From assembly GCA_025774805.1 (NCBI GenBank), contig JALGZR010000012.1, positions 1 through 64,000 on the forward strand: a DNA stretch of 64,000 nt, in the 5' to 3' direction. Positions 35,183 to 43,777 of this stretch are shown piece by piece (position 1 is the stretch's first letter; each line of letters starts with the position of its first letter). This DNA is from a bacterium. Its GTDB lineage: Bacteria; ARS69. The notes beneath the pieces were generated by a model. That model worked only from the letters and a program-made list of their open reading frames with translations. It ran no database searches and was not told the origin of the DNA. The position numbers were made by a program, and so were the translations under genes.

Positions 35183-35328
35183 CCTCGATCCGTCAGAAAA
35201 TCTCGGCGAAAACCGCTGGCGCTCGCACGATAGCATGCCATCCGCGGCCGTGCTCGCCCTCGCCAATACTCACTTATCGTGAGATAAGCTCCGCTTGGCT
35301 CGGGCTGCGCGCGACCCCGGCTGGCGCG
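35179..35328. repeat. Family B repeat, copy 2 with inverted core
   Basis: It begins, as copy 1 does, with CTAG at a stop codon followed by CCTCGATCCGTCAGAA. The 92-bp core (35237-35328) is in the opposite orientation, identical to the reverse complement of 24119-24210. The sequence between the arm and the core (35199-35236) is only loosely similar to copy 1. The copies could recombine and invert the 11-kb segment between them. Confidence 0.85.
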
Positions 35329-35330
35329 AG

Positions 35331-35350
35331 GCTGGCCCGCAGATCTCACC
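35331..35350. repeat. Partial CTAG-family terminus, copy R8
   Basis: GGCCCGCAGATCTCACC matches the terminal inverted repeat of R1-R3 with few changes. It abuts family B copy 2, so two repeat families lie back to back here. No second terminus is visible. Confidence 0.4.
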
Positions 35351-35362
35351 TGCTTCGTCCTC

Positions 35363-35548
35363 ATGCGGCGGATCAGCCCGGGCATCCCGCGGATGCCCCA
35401 CGTGAACCCACTGCTGGGCGGCGTCGGCCAGGCCATCATGTCGGTCTTCCGGCCGAGCCCGATGGCCGGCGAGTCCCACTGGACCCGGGACGTGAGCGTG
35501 GACGGGCGGAGCTTCAGGGTCAGGTACACCTACCTGCAGCCACAGTAG
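35363..35548 (+). CDS. Possible small protein or gene remnant
   Basis: A 61-codon frame reads naturally (ISPGIPRMPHVNPLLGGVG, then GESHWTRDVSVDGRSFRVRY) but has no ribosome site. It begins inside repeat-rich, decayed sequence next to a transposase scrap. It could be the tail of a lost gene. No family recognised. Confidence 0.25.
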   Translation: MRRISPGIPRMPHVNPLLGGVGQAIMSVFRPSPMAGESHWTRDVSVDGRSFRVRYTYLQPQ

Positions 35549-35640
35549 TAGCGGTTGCCCCCGGCTTCCTGAGCAGGGCTCCGTCCGGAAGGGCGCAGGA
35601 GCGGATCGCCCCGGACAGGCCGGACCGACCCGGCGCGGGT

Positions 35641-35775
35641 CCGCACACTTTCGATGCACCGGAGTTCCTCGCCAATCTCCTCGCGGACGTGACGCGCCAC
35701 GGTGAGGTCTACGTCGGGTATTCCGGCGACTATTCCGTGAGAAGGCGCGCCACGTGGAGACCGACCGGAGTCCGC
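35641..35775 (+). pseudogene. Remnant of an IS91/Y2-type transposase
   Basis: The frame encodes HTFDAPEFLANLLADV and then HGEVYVGYSGDYSVRRRATW. This resembles the C-terminal part of IS91-family (Y2) transposases, where F-D-x-x-EFLA-L-AHVP is followed by R-YYG-YS-RRRG. The catalytic region with its tyrosine pair and the upstream domain are missing. No element ends are visible. Resemblance is by eye only. Confidence 0.45.
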
Positions 35776-35825
35776 ATGGGCCGCGAGGCGGATCAAGTCG
35801 GAGGCCCGTACCGTAGGAGGCCCGT

Positions 35826-36594
35826 TCAGTCGGAGACTCCTCTCCCAGCCAGTTCCGAGTCCAACCACTCTCCGATCGCGGTCACCACGCGGCGCCCGAT
35901 CGAGTGTCCCTCCTCGAAGAGCCTGCATTCGACGGGGATGCCGGCTGCGGCGAGCGCCGCCCGACTGCGCTCGGCAGCCTCGGGCCGAACCGACACGTCC
36001 CGGCTCCCGTGGCAGAGCAGTACCCGGAAGTCCTGCTCCGCGGCCCGGGCCATCTCCCCGGCGAGGAACTCGGTCTTCACGCGGGCCCCCGCGACGATCA
36101 ATCGTGCGAAGAATCCGGCGTTGCGGATCGCGACCCATGCGCCGCAGTAGCCGCCCTGGGAGAACCCCAGGATGAATCGGGAGGCCGGCGCGAGCCTTCG
36201 CTCCGCTTCCACCCCCCGCACGACGTCGAGGATCAGCCGCTCCGTGCGCACGAGCTCGGAACGGAATCGCTCTTGGTTCCCGTCGTAGTCGTACCAGCTC
36301 CCCGCGTTTCGACGGCCGGGGAGTCCCTGCACCGGATACGGCGCCCGCGGGAACAGGAATCGCAGCGGACGGTCGAGCAGCTTCTGGAGCAGAAGCGCGA
36401 ACACGTCCTCGTCCATCCCCCAGCCGTGAAGACAGACGACGAGCGGAAGGGACGGATCCTCCGTCGTGCCGTCGAGCCGCGACGACGAGCGGAAGGGACG
36501 GATCCTCCGTCGTGCCGTCGAGCCGCCACACCACGGGCGGATCCGAGGCGTGCTCGCCGCGGATCGTGCGGGGGCGGGCGCGGCTCTCGGTCAT
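35826..36594 (-). pseudogene. Phospholipase/carboxylesterase-family hydrolase, disrupted by tandem duplication
   Basis: The 5' part from ATG 36594 encodes VVWRLDGTTEDPSLPLVV and would continue CLHGWGMDED, which has the oxyanion-hole HGWG. The 3' part carries the nucleophile in GFSQGG, and later HGSRD and EEGHSI supply Asp and His. A perfect 46-bp tandem duplication between them shifts the frame. Removing one copy restores a single 240-residue alpha/beta-hydrolase. A shorter product from the internal ATG 36416 (196 residues) would lack the oxyanion strand. The duplication may be a real strain mutation or an assembly artefact. Confidence 0.85.
36435..36526. repeat. Perfect 46-bp tandem duplication
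   Basis: Positions 36435-36480 and 36481-36526 are identical. The unit length is not a multiple of three, so the duplication frameshifts the esterase gene. Confidence 0.95.
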
Positions 36595-36829
36595 CTCCTC
36601 TCCGTTCGGGGAATCGGCCGGGCAGAGCCGGGCTCGGCATCGGATCTCTCTTCTCCCGGCCGTGCGGGCCGAATTCTAGGCGCTTCCCGGACCCCGGTCG
36701 ACGACATCGCGTCCCACTCTTCCCCTCGCGTCCGTATCCGCCGACCCACTAAGATGGAGGAACGCCGGCCGTGACCGAGCCGCCCGCTTTCCTCCGCCTC
36801 GAAACCTGGCCCCCGGAAAGGAGGCGATC

Positions 36830-39241
36830 GTGGATCCCACCCGCCCCGGAAGAGCTCACGGACCGCTCCTCGTGATCACATCGTCTCTTCTCCTTCTCGC
36901 GTTCGGAGCGGTGGCCGGGCTCGCGGCTCCGCTCCGTCTCGCGAGCACTACGTTCGATCCCGGTCTCACGTTTCCCGAGATTCCGCCCGACCTTCGGGCC
37001 GAACCGCCGGCTCCGGGCGAGGTCGCGGCGTTCATCGTCCAGGTCGGGGGACCCGTGACCGCCGAAGCCCGTCGAACCGTGGAAGACGCGGGCGAGATCC
37101 TCGGCTATCTGCCCGACAACGCGTTCCTGCTCCGCTCGACGTCCGCGAAGATCGCCGCTGCGGCCGATGCCCCGAAGGTCGTCTGGACCGGCCTGTGGCA
37201 CCCGGCGTTTCGAATCTCACCGCAGATCGGTCGGACCGAGCGAATCGACCCCGCCCGGAGGGGAGATTCCGTCCGGACCCTGCTGGTCTGGGCGGCCGGG
37301 GACGCGCTCGCGACTCGAGCCGACCTCGAGAGCGCCGGCGCGACCGTTCTCGAATCGTTCCCGCGCCGGGTCGGGCACCGATTCGTCGTGGCGGTCGAAG
37401 ACGAACGGATCCCGGATCTCGCGCGCCTTCCCTCGGTTCTGTTTCTGGAGGAGAGACCGGACTTCCGGGTGTGGAACGACCGCACCACGTGGGTCGCCCA
37501 GGAGAACGTGTCGGGCCAGTTTCCGCTCTGGGATCACGGCCTTCACGGCGAGGACCAGATCATCACCGTGATGGACTCCGGGCTCGACTACAACTCGTGC
37601 TGGTTCCGGGATCCGGGCAAGACCCCGGGACCGACGCACCGGAAGGTCGTCGACTACGCGCTCTTCGGTGGGCAGGCCTACGACGGCTGCGGCACGGGGC
37701 ACGGCACGCACGTCTGCGGAACGCTCGCGGGGAACCAGACCTACGTGAATCCGGGGCAGACGGCCGCCAACGGCCTCGCGTACGAGGCGAAGCTCACGCT
37801 CCAGGACGTCGGGAACGACGACTTCTTCTCGTGCCTGCTCGGACTCGTCAGCGTGCCGAATGACCTCACAAACGCTTTTCAGGCGAGCTACGATCTCGGC
37901 GCCCGCGTTCACTCGAACAGCTGGGGCTCCACCTCGAATTCCTACAACGGGTTCTGCGTCGACATCGACGACTTCATGTGGGACCACCCCGACTTCCTGG
38001 TCGTGTTCGCGGCGGGGAACTCCGGTTCGGGCTCGGGCACGGTCGGGAGCCCCGGCACCGCGAAGAACTGCGTGACCGTCGGGGCGACACGTCAGGCGCC
38101 GAACCAGGAGTCGATCGCGTGGTACTCCAGCCGGGGACCGGCCCACGACTCCCGGTACAAGCCGACGCTCACCCTGCCGGGCGGGGACGAAAGCCTCTAC
38201 ATCACGAGCGCGGACAACCACACGGGGAATCCGCCCTCGAACACCTGCAGCGCGCAGGGGAGCCCCTTCATGGGCACGTCGATGGCGACTCCGGCCGTGT
38301 CGGCCTCGGCGGCGATCATCCGGCAGTACTTCCTGGAGGGGTATTACCCCGCCGGATCGACGGGACTCCCCGGCGCGCTTCCCGTGGACGCCTTCACCCC
38401 GTCGGCCGCCCTGGTCAAGGCGATGCTGACGAACTCCGCCGCCGACATGGGCGGCTCCGACGTTCCGAACCACAACGAGGGATGGGGTCGGGTCCTGCTC
38501 GAGGACGTGCTTCATTTCCAGGGGGACGCGCGGGAGATCCGGGTGGAGGAGAACGCCGTCGGGCTGTCGACCGGACAGAGCGACGAGTTCAACTACGAGG
38601 TCGAGACCGGGGAGCCGATCGAGATCACTCTCGTCTGGACGGACTACCCCGCCACCAGCGGCGCCGGGATTGCGCTCGTGAACGACCTCGACCTGGTGGT
38701 GACCGGTCCGTCGGGGACGTACCGGGGCAACGTCTTTTCCGGAGGGCAGAGCACGACGGGAGGAACCGCCGACCGCCGCAACGTCGAGGAGGTGGTCCGC
38801 ATCGCGAGCCCGAGCGCGGGATCATGGACCGCGGGCGTTCAGGCCCACAACGTCCCGCAGGGACCCCAGCCCTACGCGCTCGTCTCGACCGGCGCCTTCG
38901 CCGGCTGGCCTCCGACGGATCCCACGGCGATCGGTGAGGGTGCGGCCACGGTCAATTCGAGGGCGCTCTCGCTCCGCGTAACCCCCAATCCGACCCGGGA
39001 TGGGGCGACGGTGAGTCTCACGTTTCCGGGGGCGGGACGGCGCGACGTCCTCGTGGAGATCTTCGACGTGCGCGGGGCTCGGGTCGCCGTGCCCCACCGG
39101 GGGGCCCTGAACGCCGGGAAGACGACTCTCTCCTGGGACGGCAACGATCCGGAGGGCCGGGCCGTTCCGCCCGGGCTCTACTTCGTGCGAGCGCTGATCG
39201 GCACGGAGACGATCACGAGGAAGCTGACCGTCGTACGCTAG
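36830..39241 (+). CDS. Subtilisin-family (S8) exported protease with sorting domain
   Basis: The product is 803 residues from GTG 36830, with AAAGGAGG upstream and a signal anchor at about 12-33. Residues 60-215 are a propeptide-like region containing two related modules. The catalytic domain follows: D249 (VMDSGLDY), H291 (GTGHGTHVCG), oxyanion N397 (FAAGNSG) and S484 (GTSMATPAVSA). A jelly-roll P-domain-like region (EITLVWTDYPATSGAGIALVNDLDLVV) lies near 600-680. The last 85 residues are the FlgD/Por-type sorting domain (VTPNPTRD; FDVRGARV; GLYFVRA; LTVVR end). The triad is intact. The stop lies in a CTAG of repeat copy R2. A TAAGAT -10-like box is at 36750-36755. Confidence 0.93.
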   Translation: MDPTRPGRAHGPLLVITSSLLLLAFGAVAGLAAPLRLASTTFDPGLTFPEIPPDLRAEPPAPGEVAAFIVQVGGPVTAEARRTVEDAGEILGYLPDNAFLLRSTSAKIAAAADAPKVVWTGLWHPAFRISPQIGRTERIDPARRGDSVRTLLVWAAGDALATRADLESAGATVLESFPRRVGHRFVVAVEDERIPDLARLPSVLFLEERPDFRVWNDRTTWVAQENVSGQFPLWDHGLHGEDQIITVMDSGLDYNSCWFRDPGKTPGPTHRKVVDYALFGGQAYDGCGTGHGTHVCGTLAGNQTYVNPGQTAANGLAYEAKLTLQDVGNDDFFSCLLGLVSVPNDLTNAFQASYDLGARVHSNSWGSTSNSYNGFCVDIDDFMWDHPDFLVVFAAGNSGSGSGTVGSPGTAKNCVTVGATRQAPNQESIAWYSSRGPAHDSRYKPTLTLPGGDESLYITSADNHTGNPPSNTCSAQGSPFMGTSMATPAVSASAAIIRQYFLEGYYPAGSTGLPGALPVDAFTPSAALVKAMLTNSAADMGGSDVPNHNEGWGRVLLEDVLHFQGDAREIRVEENAVGLSTGQSDEFNYEVETGEPIEITLVWTDYPATSGAGIALVNDLDLVVTGPSGTYRGNVFSGGQSTTGGTADRRNVEEVVRIASPSAGSWTAGVQAHNVPQGPQPYALVSTGAFAGWPPTDPTAIGEGAATVNSRALSLRVTPNPTRDGATVSLTFPGAGRRDVLVEIFDVRGARVAVPHRGALNAGKTTLSWDGNDPEGRAVPPGLYFVRALIGTETITRKLTVVR

Positions 39242-39335
39242 CCTGCATTTCTCACCAGGCTCGTCGCGAGGCTGCGGATGGTCGTGTCTGGCTTCGCCGC
39301 TGCCGCAGCAGAGACTGGTGAGATATGCAGGCTAG
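39238..39335. repeat. CTAG-flanked palindromic element, copy R2 (internally deleted)
   Basis: A 90-bp element lies between CTAG at 39238-39241 (containing the protease stop) and CTAG at 39332-39335. Its ends match those of R1 and R3 (CCTGCATTTCTCACCAGG and its inverse). The central 80 or so bases, with the GC hairpin, are missing, which leaves a short palindrome. Confidence 0.85.
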
Positions 39336-39360
39336 CCCGCAGTCTTCGAAGGGAGGAACC

Positions 39361-39876
39361 ATGACCATGCCCGTACCCGCTCCGGGGACCGACGCCGCCA
39401 CGCTGGGTCGACAGTTCGAGCTCTGTCACGGTGTCTTCGTGCAGAATACGGAGGGAATCACGGCCGAAGACAGTCTCGTCTCGCCGCCGGCGGGAGGGAA
39501 CTGCATCAACTGGGTCGGCGGTCACATCGTGGCGTCGCGCAATTCGGTGCTGGCCCTGCTCGGGGCCGAGCGCGTCGGCTCTCCGGATCAGTGGGATCGC
39601 TACGCCCGAGGAACGGAGCCGATCACCTCCCCCTCCGACGGGGTGCCCTGGGAGGAGATCCGGGCCGCGTTCGAGACCTCGCAGGAGAGATTCCGGGAGG
39701 CGCTGTCGCGCGCGACTCCGGACGACCTCGCGGCTCCCCTGCCCGAGGACGCAAACCCGTTCGGGGTCGAGAGCGTCGGACAGATGCTCGCGGCATTCGC
39801 GTTTCACGAGGCGTATCACGTGGGTCAGCTCGGCGTCCTGCGCCGCGTGGCGGGCCGGGAGCCGGCGATCCGCTGA
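39361..39876 (+). CDS. DinB-family protein
   Basis: The product is 171 residues with a four-helix bundle of the DinB/YfiT type. The metal triad is H55 (WVGGHIVASR), H149 and H153 (FAFHEAYHVGQLGVLRR). Related proteins include thiol-dependent S-transferases and DNA-damage-induced DinB of Bacillus; substrate is unknown. ATG 39361 has GGGAGGA upstream, whereas an earlier in-frame start would begin inside repeat R2. Confidence 0.8.
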   Translation: MTMPVPAPGTDAATLGRQFELCHGVFVQNTEGITAEDSLVSPPAGGNCINWVGGHIVASRNSVLALLGAERVGSPDQWDRYARGTEPITSPSDGVPWEEIRAAFETSQERFREALSRATPDDLAAPLPEDANPFGVESVGQMLAAFAFHEAYHVGQLGVLRRVAGREPAIR

Positions 39877-39900
39877 GAAACGACCGAACGCGGATCGCCG

Positions 39901-39949
39901 GCGCGGCGAGGCGCTGCCGCAGGAACGGCGGGCGGGATTTGCAGGCTAG
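39901..39949. repeat. Partial CTAG-family element, copy R4
   Basis: GCTGCCGCAGG, then a short spacer and GATTTGCAGGCTAG (39936-39949), match the right end of R1-R3. The final CTAG (39946-39949) again contains a stop codon, that of the OmpA-family gene on the minus strand. The left end has decayed beyond recognition. Confidence 0.55.
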
Positions 39950-40605
39950 CCGGCCGTCTCTCGCTCGGCCGCCTTTTTCAGGTCTTCGTTCGCCATGATG
40001 GCCAGCTCCACCCGGCGATTGGCCTGACGTCCGGCCTCGGTCCCGTTGTCCGCGACGGGCTGCGACTCGCCGTAGCCCATGATCGAGAAGCGGGACGGCG
40101 ACACCCCGAGAGTTACCAGATGGTGGCGCACCGACTCGGCGCGCTGGCGGGAGAGCTGCATATTGTGCTCGTCCGTCCCGGTCGCGTCCGTGTGCCCCTC
40201 CACGAGGATGTTCGTATCCTCGTACTTCTGGAGAATCGCGGCGAGCTCCTCGAGGTTCGCACGGGCCACGGGACGCAGATCGGCCTTGTTCACGTCGAAC
40301 AGGATGCCGGAGTCGAAGGTGACCTTGATCCCCTCTCCGACGCGCTCGATCCTGGCGCCTTCCAGGTCCTTCTCCATCTCCTCGGCCTGGTTGTCCATGT
40401 AATTGCCGATGTAGGCCCCGGCGGCGCCTCCCACCGCGGCTCCGATGATCGCGCCGACGGCGGTGTTCCCCGCCTGCTTCCCGATGATACCGCCGAGGAG
40501 GGCACCCGAGCCGGTCCCGACGGCGGCCCCCTTCTGGGTCCGGGTGCAGCCGAACCCCGCCACGAGAACGATCCCCACGGCGGCGCACGCGATGATCCTC
40601 TTCAT
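39946..40605 (-). CDS. OmpA-family lipoprotein with glycine zipper
   Basis: The product is 219 residues. ATG 40605 follows AAGGAGTG. The lipobox is AGFGC (lipid on C20). Residues about 25-72 form a glycine-zipper segment (GSGALLGGIIGKQAGNTAVGAIIGAAVGG, split here by hydrophobic turns). Residues 95-210 are an OmpA_C peptidoglycan-binding domain, with FDVNKADLRP, VEGHTDATGTDEHN and LSRQRAESVRHHL. It probably ties the outer membrane to peptidoglycan. A minus-strand TATATT box at 40721-40716 is a likely -10 element. Confidence 0.9.
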   Translation of the reverse strand: MKRIIACAAVGIVLVAGFGCTRTQKGAAVGTGSGALLGGIIGKQAGNTAVGAIIGAAVGGAAGAYIGNYMDNQAEEMEKDLEGARIERVGEGIKVTFDSGILFDVNKADLRPVARANLEELAAILQKYEDTNILVEGHTDATGTDEHNMQLSRQRAESVRHHLVTLGVSPSRFSIMGYGESQPVADNGTEAGRQANRRVELAIMANEDLKKAAERETAG

Positions 40606-40715
40606 ACTGTTCACTCCTTGTCTCTCTCCGGTCGGAGCCCGCCCGACGCCGGTCCCTGCGGCTCCGGCGATCAGAGGTGGACGCCGCTCCCGGCGTCCGG
40701 TCCGAAGGCGGGGGC

Positions 40716-40721
40716 AATATA
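40716..40721 (-). promoter_or_regulatory. Candidate -10 box of the OmpA-lipoprotein gene
   Basis: GTGCTATATTGCC on the minus strand contains TATATT in a GC-rich gap, about 110 bp before the start codon. The -35 region is weak. Confidence 0.45.
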
Positions 40722-40796
40722 GCACGGTGGGGCCGAATGGCGAGTCCGAAGGGCGGGCTGGCCGGGGCCCGGAGAGTGGGATAGGCTGGGCCCCAG

Positions 40797-40870
40797 GCCG
40801 CATTTCTCGCCAGGCGCGGAGAGCCGCTGCCGCAGCATGGACGGGAGCATGGACGGGTGAGAGATGCCGG
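40797..40870. repeat. Diverged CTAG-family element, copy R5
   Basis: Ends CCGCATTTCTCGCCAGG and GGTGAGAGATGCCGG are diverged terminal repeats of R1-R3. The interior has GAGCCGCTGCCGCAG and a short direct repeat, GCATGGACGGG twice. No CTAG flanks remain. It runs into the leader of the M16 protease gene. Confidence 0.6.
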
Positions 40871-40884
40871 TCAGGAGGTGGCTC

Positions 40885-43689
40885 ATGCGGGGTCGAGAGC
40901 GTAAGGACGTCCCGGCCGGCCGGAGGCGGGGAAATGAGAACGCGAGGCGGGCCGGGCGGTTTCGCCGCTGCCGGGGGCTCGGGACGGCACTCGGGGCGGC
41001 GGCGATTCTCGGAATGGCCGGGGGCCCCGAAGCCGTCCTCGCCGATCGGACCGAGGTCCTGCCCGGGGCGTGGATGGATCGGATCGAGGGCGGTCCGCGG
41101 ATCCTCATGATCCCCCAGCGAACGGTGCCGATGTTCTCGTGCACCGTGCTGGTTCCCGCCGGATCGGCGCTGGAGACCGGGGCGACGAACGGGGCCGCCC
41201 ACTATCTCGAGCACCTCCTGTTCAACGGGACGACGACCCGCACCCGCGAGGAGATCTACGGCACGACCGATCTCCTGGGCGCCTACAACAACGCCTCGAC
41301 CCAGCGCGAGCGCACGGTGTTTCAGCTCCTGCTTCCCTCGGAGAACTGGCGGGCCGGACTCGAGCTCCAGGCGGACATGATCCTGCACTCGACCCTCCCG
41401 CGGGAGATGTTCGAGAAGGAGAAGGGGATCATCCTCGAGGAGCTCGCCAAGGATCGGACGGACCCCGGCTACGAGGCGGAGCGTTTCACGAGCCGCGTCC
41501 TCTGGGGAGAGGACCCCCGGGCTCTCCCCGTGCTGGGAACGGAGGAGTCGATCTCGAACATGGATCCCGCCGCCGTCGCCGCGTTCTATCGCGAGTGCTA
41601 CCACCCCGAGGGAATGACGATCGTCCTGATGGGGGACTTCGATATCTCCGAGGCCACCGCGGAGATCGGGACGCTCTACGGAGGACGGGAGAGCGGGGCG
41701 TCGCGAGACCTCCCTCCCCGACCCGAGTTCCCGCCCGGCCGTGTCGCCCTCTCGGAGAGCGTGACGGGGCTGGGCAAGGTCGAGGTTCGCGTCCTGCTGC
41801 CCCTGCCGGCCCTGGATCCTTCGGACCGCGCCGGAGCCCGCATTCTGGAGGAGCTTCTCACGAGCGGGGAGCGGTCCTCCCTGACGCGGGCGATCGAGGC
41901 CGCCGGATTGAGCGCCCTCTCGGTGAGCGCGTCGATCGATGCGGGGCGCCCCGTCTCGGTTCTGACGCTCGCGGTCGATCTTCCCGAGGGCTCAAGCGGG
42001 GGCGAGATTCCGGGGACCTCGGTCCCGGTCGCGGGGAATCTGCTCGCCCATCTCGCCCGTTTCGCCGAGGTCGGACCGTGGCCGGACGAGCTGGAGTCGG
42101 CCCGGCGCTCCTTCGCCGCCGAGGAGCTCTCCCTGCAGGAGAAGATGCACTACTACGGATTCATGCGGGCGGAGGTGCTCGGCTCCGACCATCCCGAGGT
42201 CGCGCTTCGCATGGTCCACGATCTGGACGGTGACGTGGCGGGGGTCGCCCGCCGTCTGGCGAGGGAGGCCCTCCGGGACGGGCGCATCCGGATCGCTCTC
42301 GCCGGGCCCGAGATCGGAAGCGCGCGCGAGACGTTCGACTCGGTGCCGGGCCCGGAGACGGCGAGCTGGCTGCCGCCCCCCGAGGCGATCGAGATCGAGC
42401 GCCTCGACTACGCGACGCCCCTCGACGCGCCGCGGGGGAGCGGCATCCGCCGCACGGTCCTCGAGAACGGCCTCGTCCTCATCCAGCAGACGGGTCCCGA
42501 GTCGCGGACCTTCGCCGCTCACGTGCTCTTTCGGGATCGCGGCGGGCTCGAGTCGGCTCTCGGTCTGCCGCCCGGCGCCGTGGACGTCGTGCACCGTTTG
42601 ATGTCCCTGGGCACCGAGACGCTCGACGAGAACGCCCTCCGCGGTCGGCTGGCGGGTCTGGGCGCGAAGCTGAAGATCACCGACGCCGACTGGATCCCCT
42701 ACGACGACTACTACTTCACTCCCGAGTACTCCTACGTGCGGATCGAGACCTTCGACACGTTCGGCCTCGCCGCGATCGACCTCCTCGGCGAGATCGTGAA
42801 CGCACCGCGCTTCGAGGATCGCCCCTTCGAGAGGGCGCGGGAGGCGGCGGTCATTCGGGCGGAGAAGGACCGGGGAACCCCGTCGAACCGAGCCGTGAGG
42901 GAGTTCCACCGCGCTCTCGGTGAGAACCATCCGCTGGCCGAGGGGGTCCTCGGGTCGCCCGAAGCGCTGCACGAGCTCTCCCTCGAGGACGCCCGACGCC
43001 TGCACGGAGCGCTCATCGATCCCGCTCGGATGGTCGTCACCGTCTCGAGCAATCTGCCGTTCGACCGGGTCGGGGAGGCGGTTCGCCTCGCCTTTCCCGG
43101 AGCCGGAGCGACCCGGGTGTCGGTCCCGGAGGACTGGCGTCCGGCCGAGGAGGAGAGGGAGAGAACGGTCGCCGTCGAGACCGGCATGGAGCAGTCGTGG
43201 ATCGTCGTCGGGTTTCCGGTGACCGTGCCCGAGCCGGATCGCCCCGCCCTGCGCCTGGCGACCTCGATTCTCTCCGAGCGGCTCGCCGATCGTCTGCGCG
43301 AGCGCGAAGGTCTGGCCTACCGGATCGGCGCCTCCGTTCGCCTCGACGGAGCCGGCCCCTGCGTCCGGATGTCGGCGGGAACGAGATCGGAAAACCTCGA
43401 GCGGATGCGGGAGGGAATGCTCGAGATCTCCCGATCCCTCACTCAAGAGCCACCGACGCCCGAGGAGATCGAGGGGGCCCGCAATCGGGGTGAAGGGCGC
43501 CGACGCCTGCGCCGTCTCTCCCGGATCGGACAGGCGTACGCTCTGGCGATGCTCGAGTGGAGCGGACGCGACCCGACGCATCCGGATGCCGATCTTCCCG
43601 GATTGCGAGAGGTCACGGCCGCGGACATCGAGCGGGTTGCGGACCGGTACTTCCGGCCCGAACGGTCCATCACCGCGATCGCGCGCTGA
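40885..43689 (+). CDS. M16-family zinc peptidase (two-domain)
   Basis: The product is 934 residues. ATG 40885 has AGGAGG just upstream; an earlier ATG at 40864 lies in repeat R5. A twin-Arg-rich head precedes a hydrophobic stretch (LGTALGAAAILGMAGG), so export is likely. The first half carries the inverted zinc motif H106-x-x-E109-H110 (AAHYLEHLLFNG) and the third ligand E186 in KGIILEELAKD. The second half repeats the fold without zinc ligands (VDVVHRLMSLGTE), as expected in pitrilysin/PqqL-type peptidases that clamp unfolded peptides. A predicted periplasmic processing enzyme. Confidence 0.92.
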   Translation: MRGRERKDVPAGRRRGNENARRAGRFRRCRGLGTALGAAAILGMAGGPEAVLADRTEVLPGAWMDRIEGGPRILMIPQRTVPMFSCTVLVPAGSALETGATNGAAHYLEHLLFNGTTTRTREEIYGTTDLLGAYNNASTQRERTVFQLLLPSENWRAGLELQADMILHSTLPREMFEKEKGIILEELAKDRTDPGYEAERFTSRVLWGEDPRALPVLGTEESISNMDPAAVAAFYRECYHPEGMTIVLMGDFDISEATAEIGTLYGGRESGASRDLPPRPEFPPGRVALSESVTGLGKVEVRVLLPLPALDPSDRAGARILEELLTSGERSSLTRAIEAAGLSALSVSASIDAGRPVSVLTLAVDLPEGSSGGEIPGTSVPVAGNLLAHLARFAEVGPWPDELESARRSFAAEELSLQEKMHYYGFMRAEVLGSDHPEVALRMVHDLDGDVAGVARRLAREALRDGRIRIALAGPEIGSARETFDSVPGPETASWLPPPEAIEIERLDYATPLDAPRGSGIRRTVLENGLVLIQQTGPESRTFAAHVLFRDRGGLESALGLPPGAVDVVHRLMSLGTETLDENALRGRLAGLGAKLKITDADWIPYDDYYFTPEYSYVRIETFDTFGLAAIDLLGEIVNAPRFEDRPFERAREAAVIRAEKDRGTPSNRAVREFHRALGENHPLAEGVLGSPEALHELSLEDARRLHGALIDPARMVVTVSSNLPFDRVGEAVRLAFPGAGATRVSVPEDWRPAEEERERTVAVETGMEQSWIVVGFPVTVPEPDRPALRLATSILSERLADRLREREGLAYRIGASVRLDGAGPCVRMSAGTRSENLERMREGMLEISRSLTQEPPTPEEIEGARNRGEGRRRLRRLSRIGQAYALAMLEWSGRDPTHPDADLPGLREVTAADIERVADRYFRPERSITAIAR

Positions 43690-43777
43690 GTCCCGCGCCC
43701 CCGGTCCCGTGCACTGGCGGATCGTGCGGGGCCGATGGTACGATGCGGCCCATCCCGGAACCCAGGAGGGAACCCCG

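Noticed and set aside
36435-36526. Two identical adjacent repeats as a minimal CRISPR
   Set aside because: The copies are directly tandem with no spacer and lie inside coding sequence; no cas genes are near.
43690-43777. Possible cobalamin riboswitch before the TonB receptor gene
   Set aside because: The gap is only 88 bp and shows no B12-box-like sequence or multi-stem structure.
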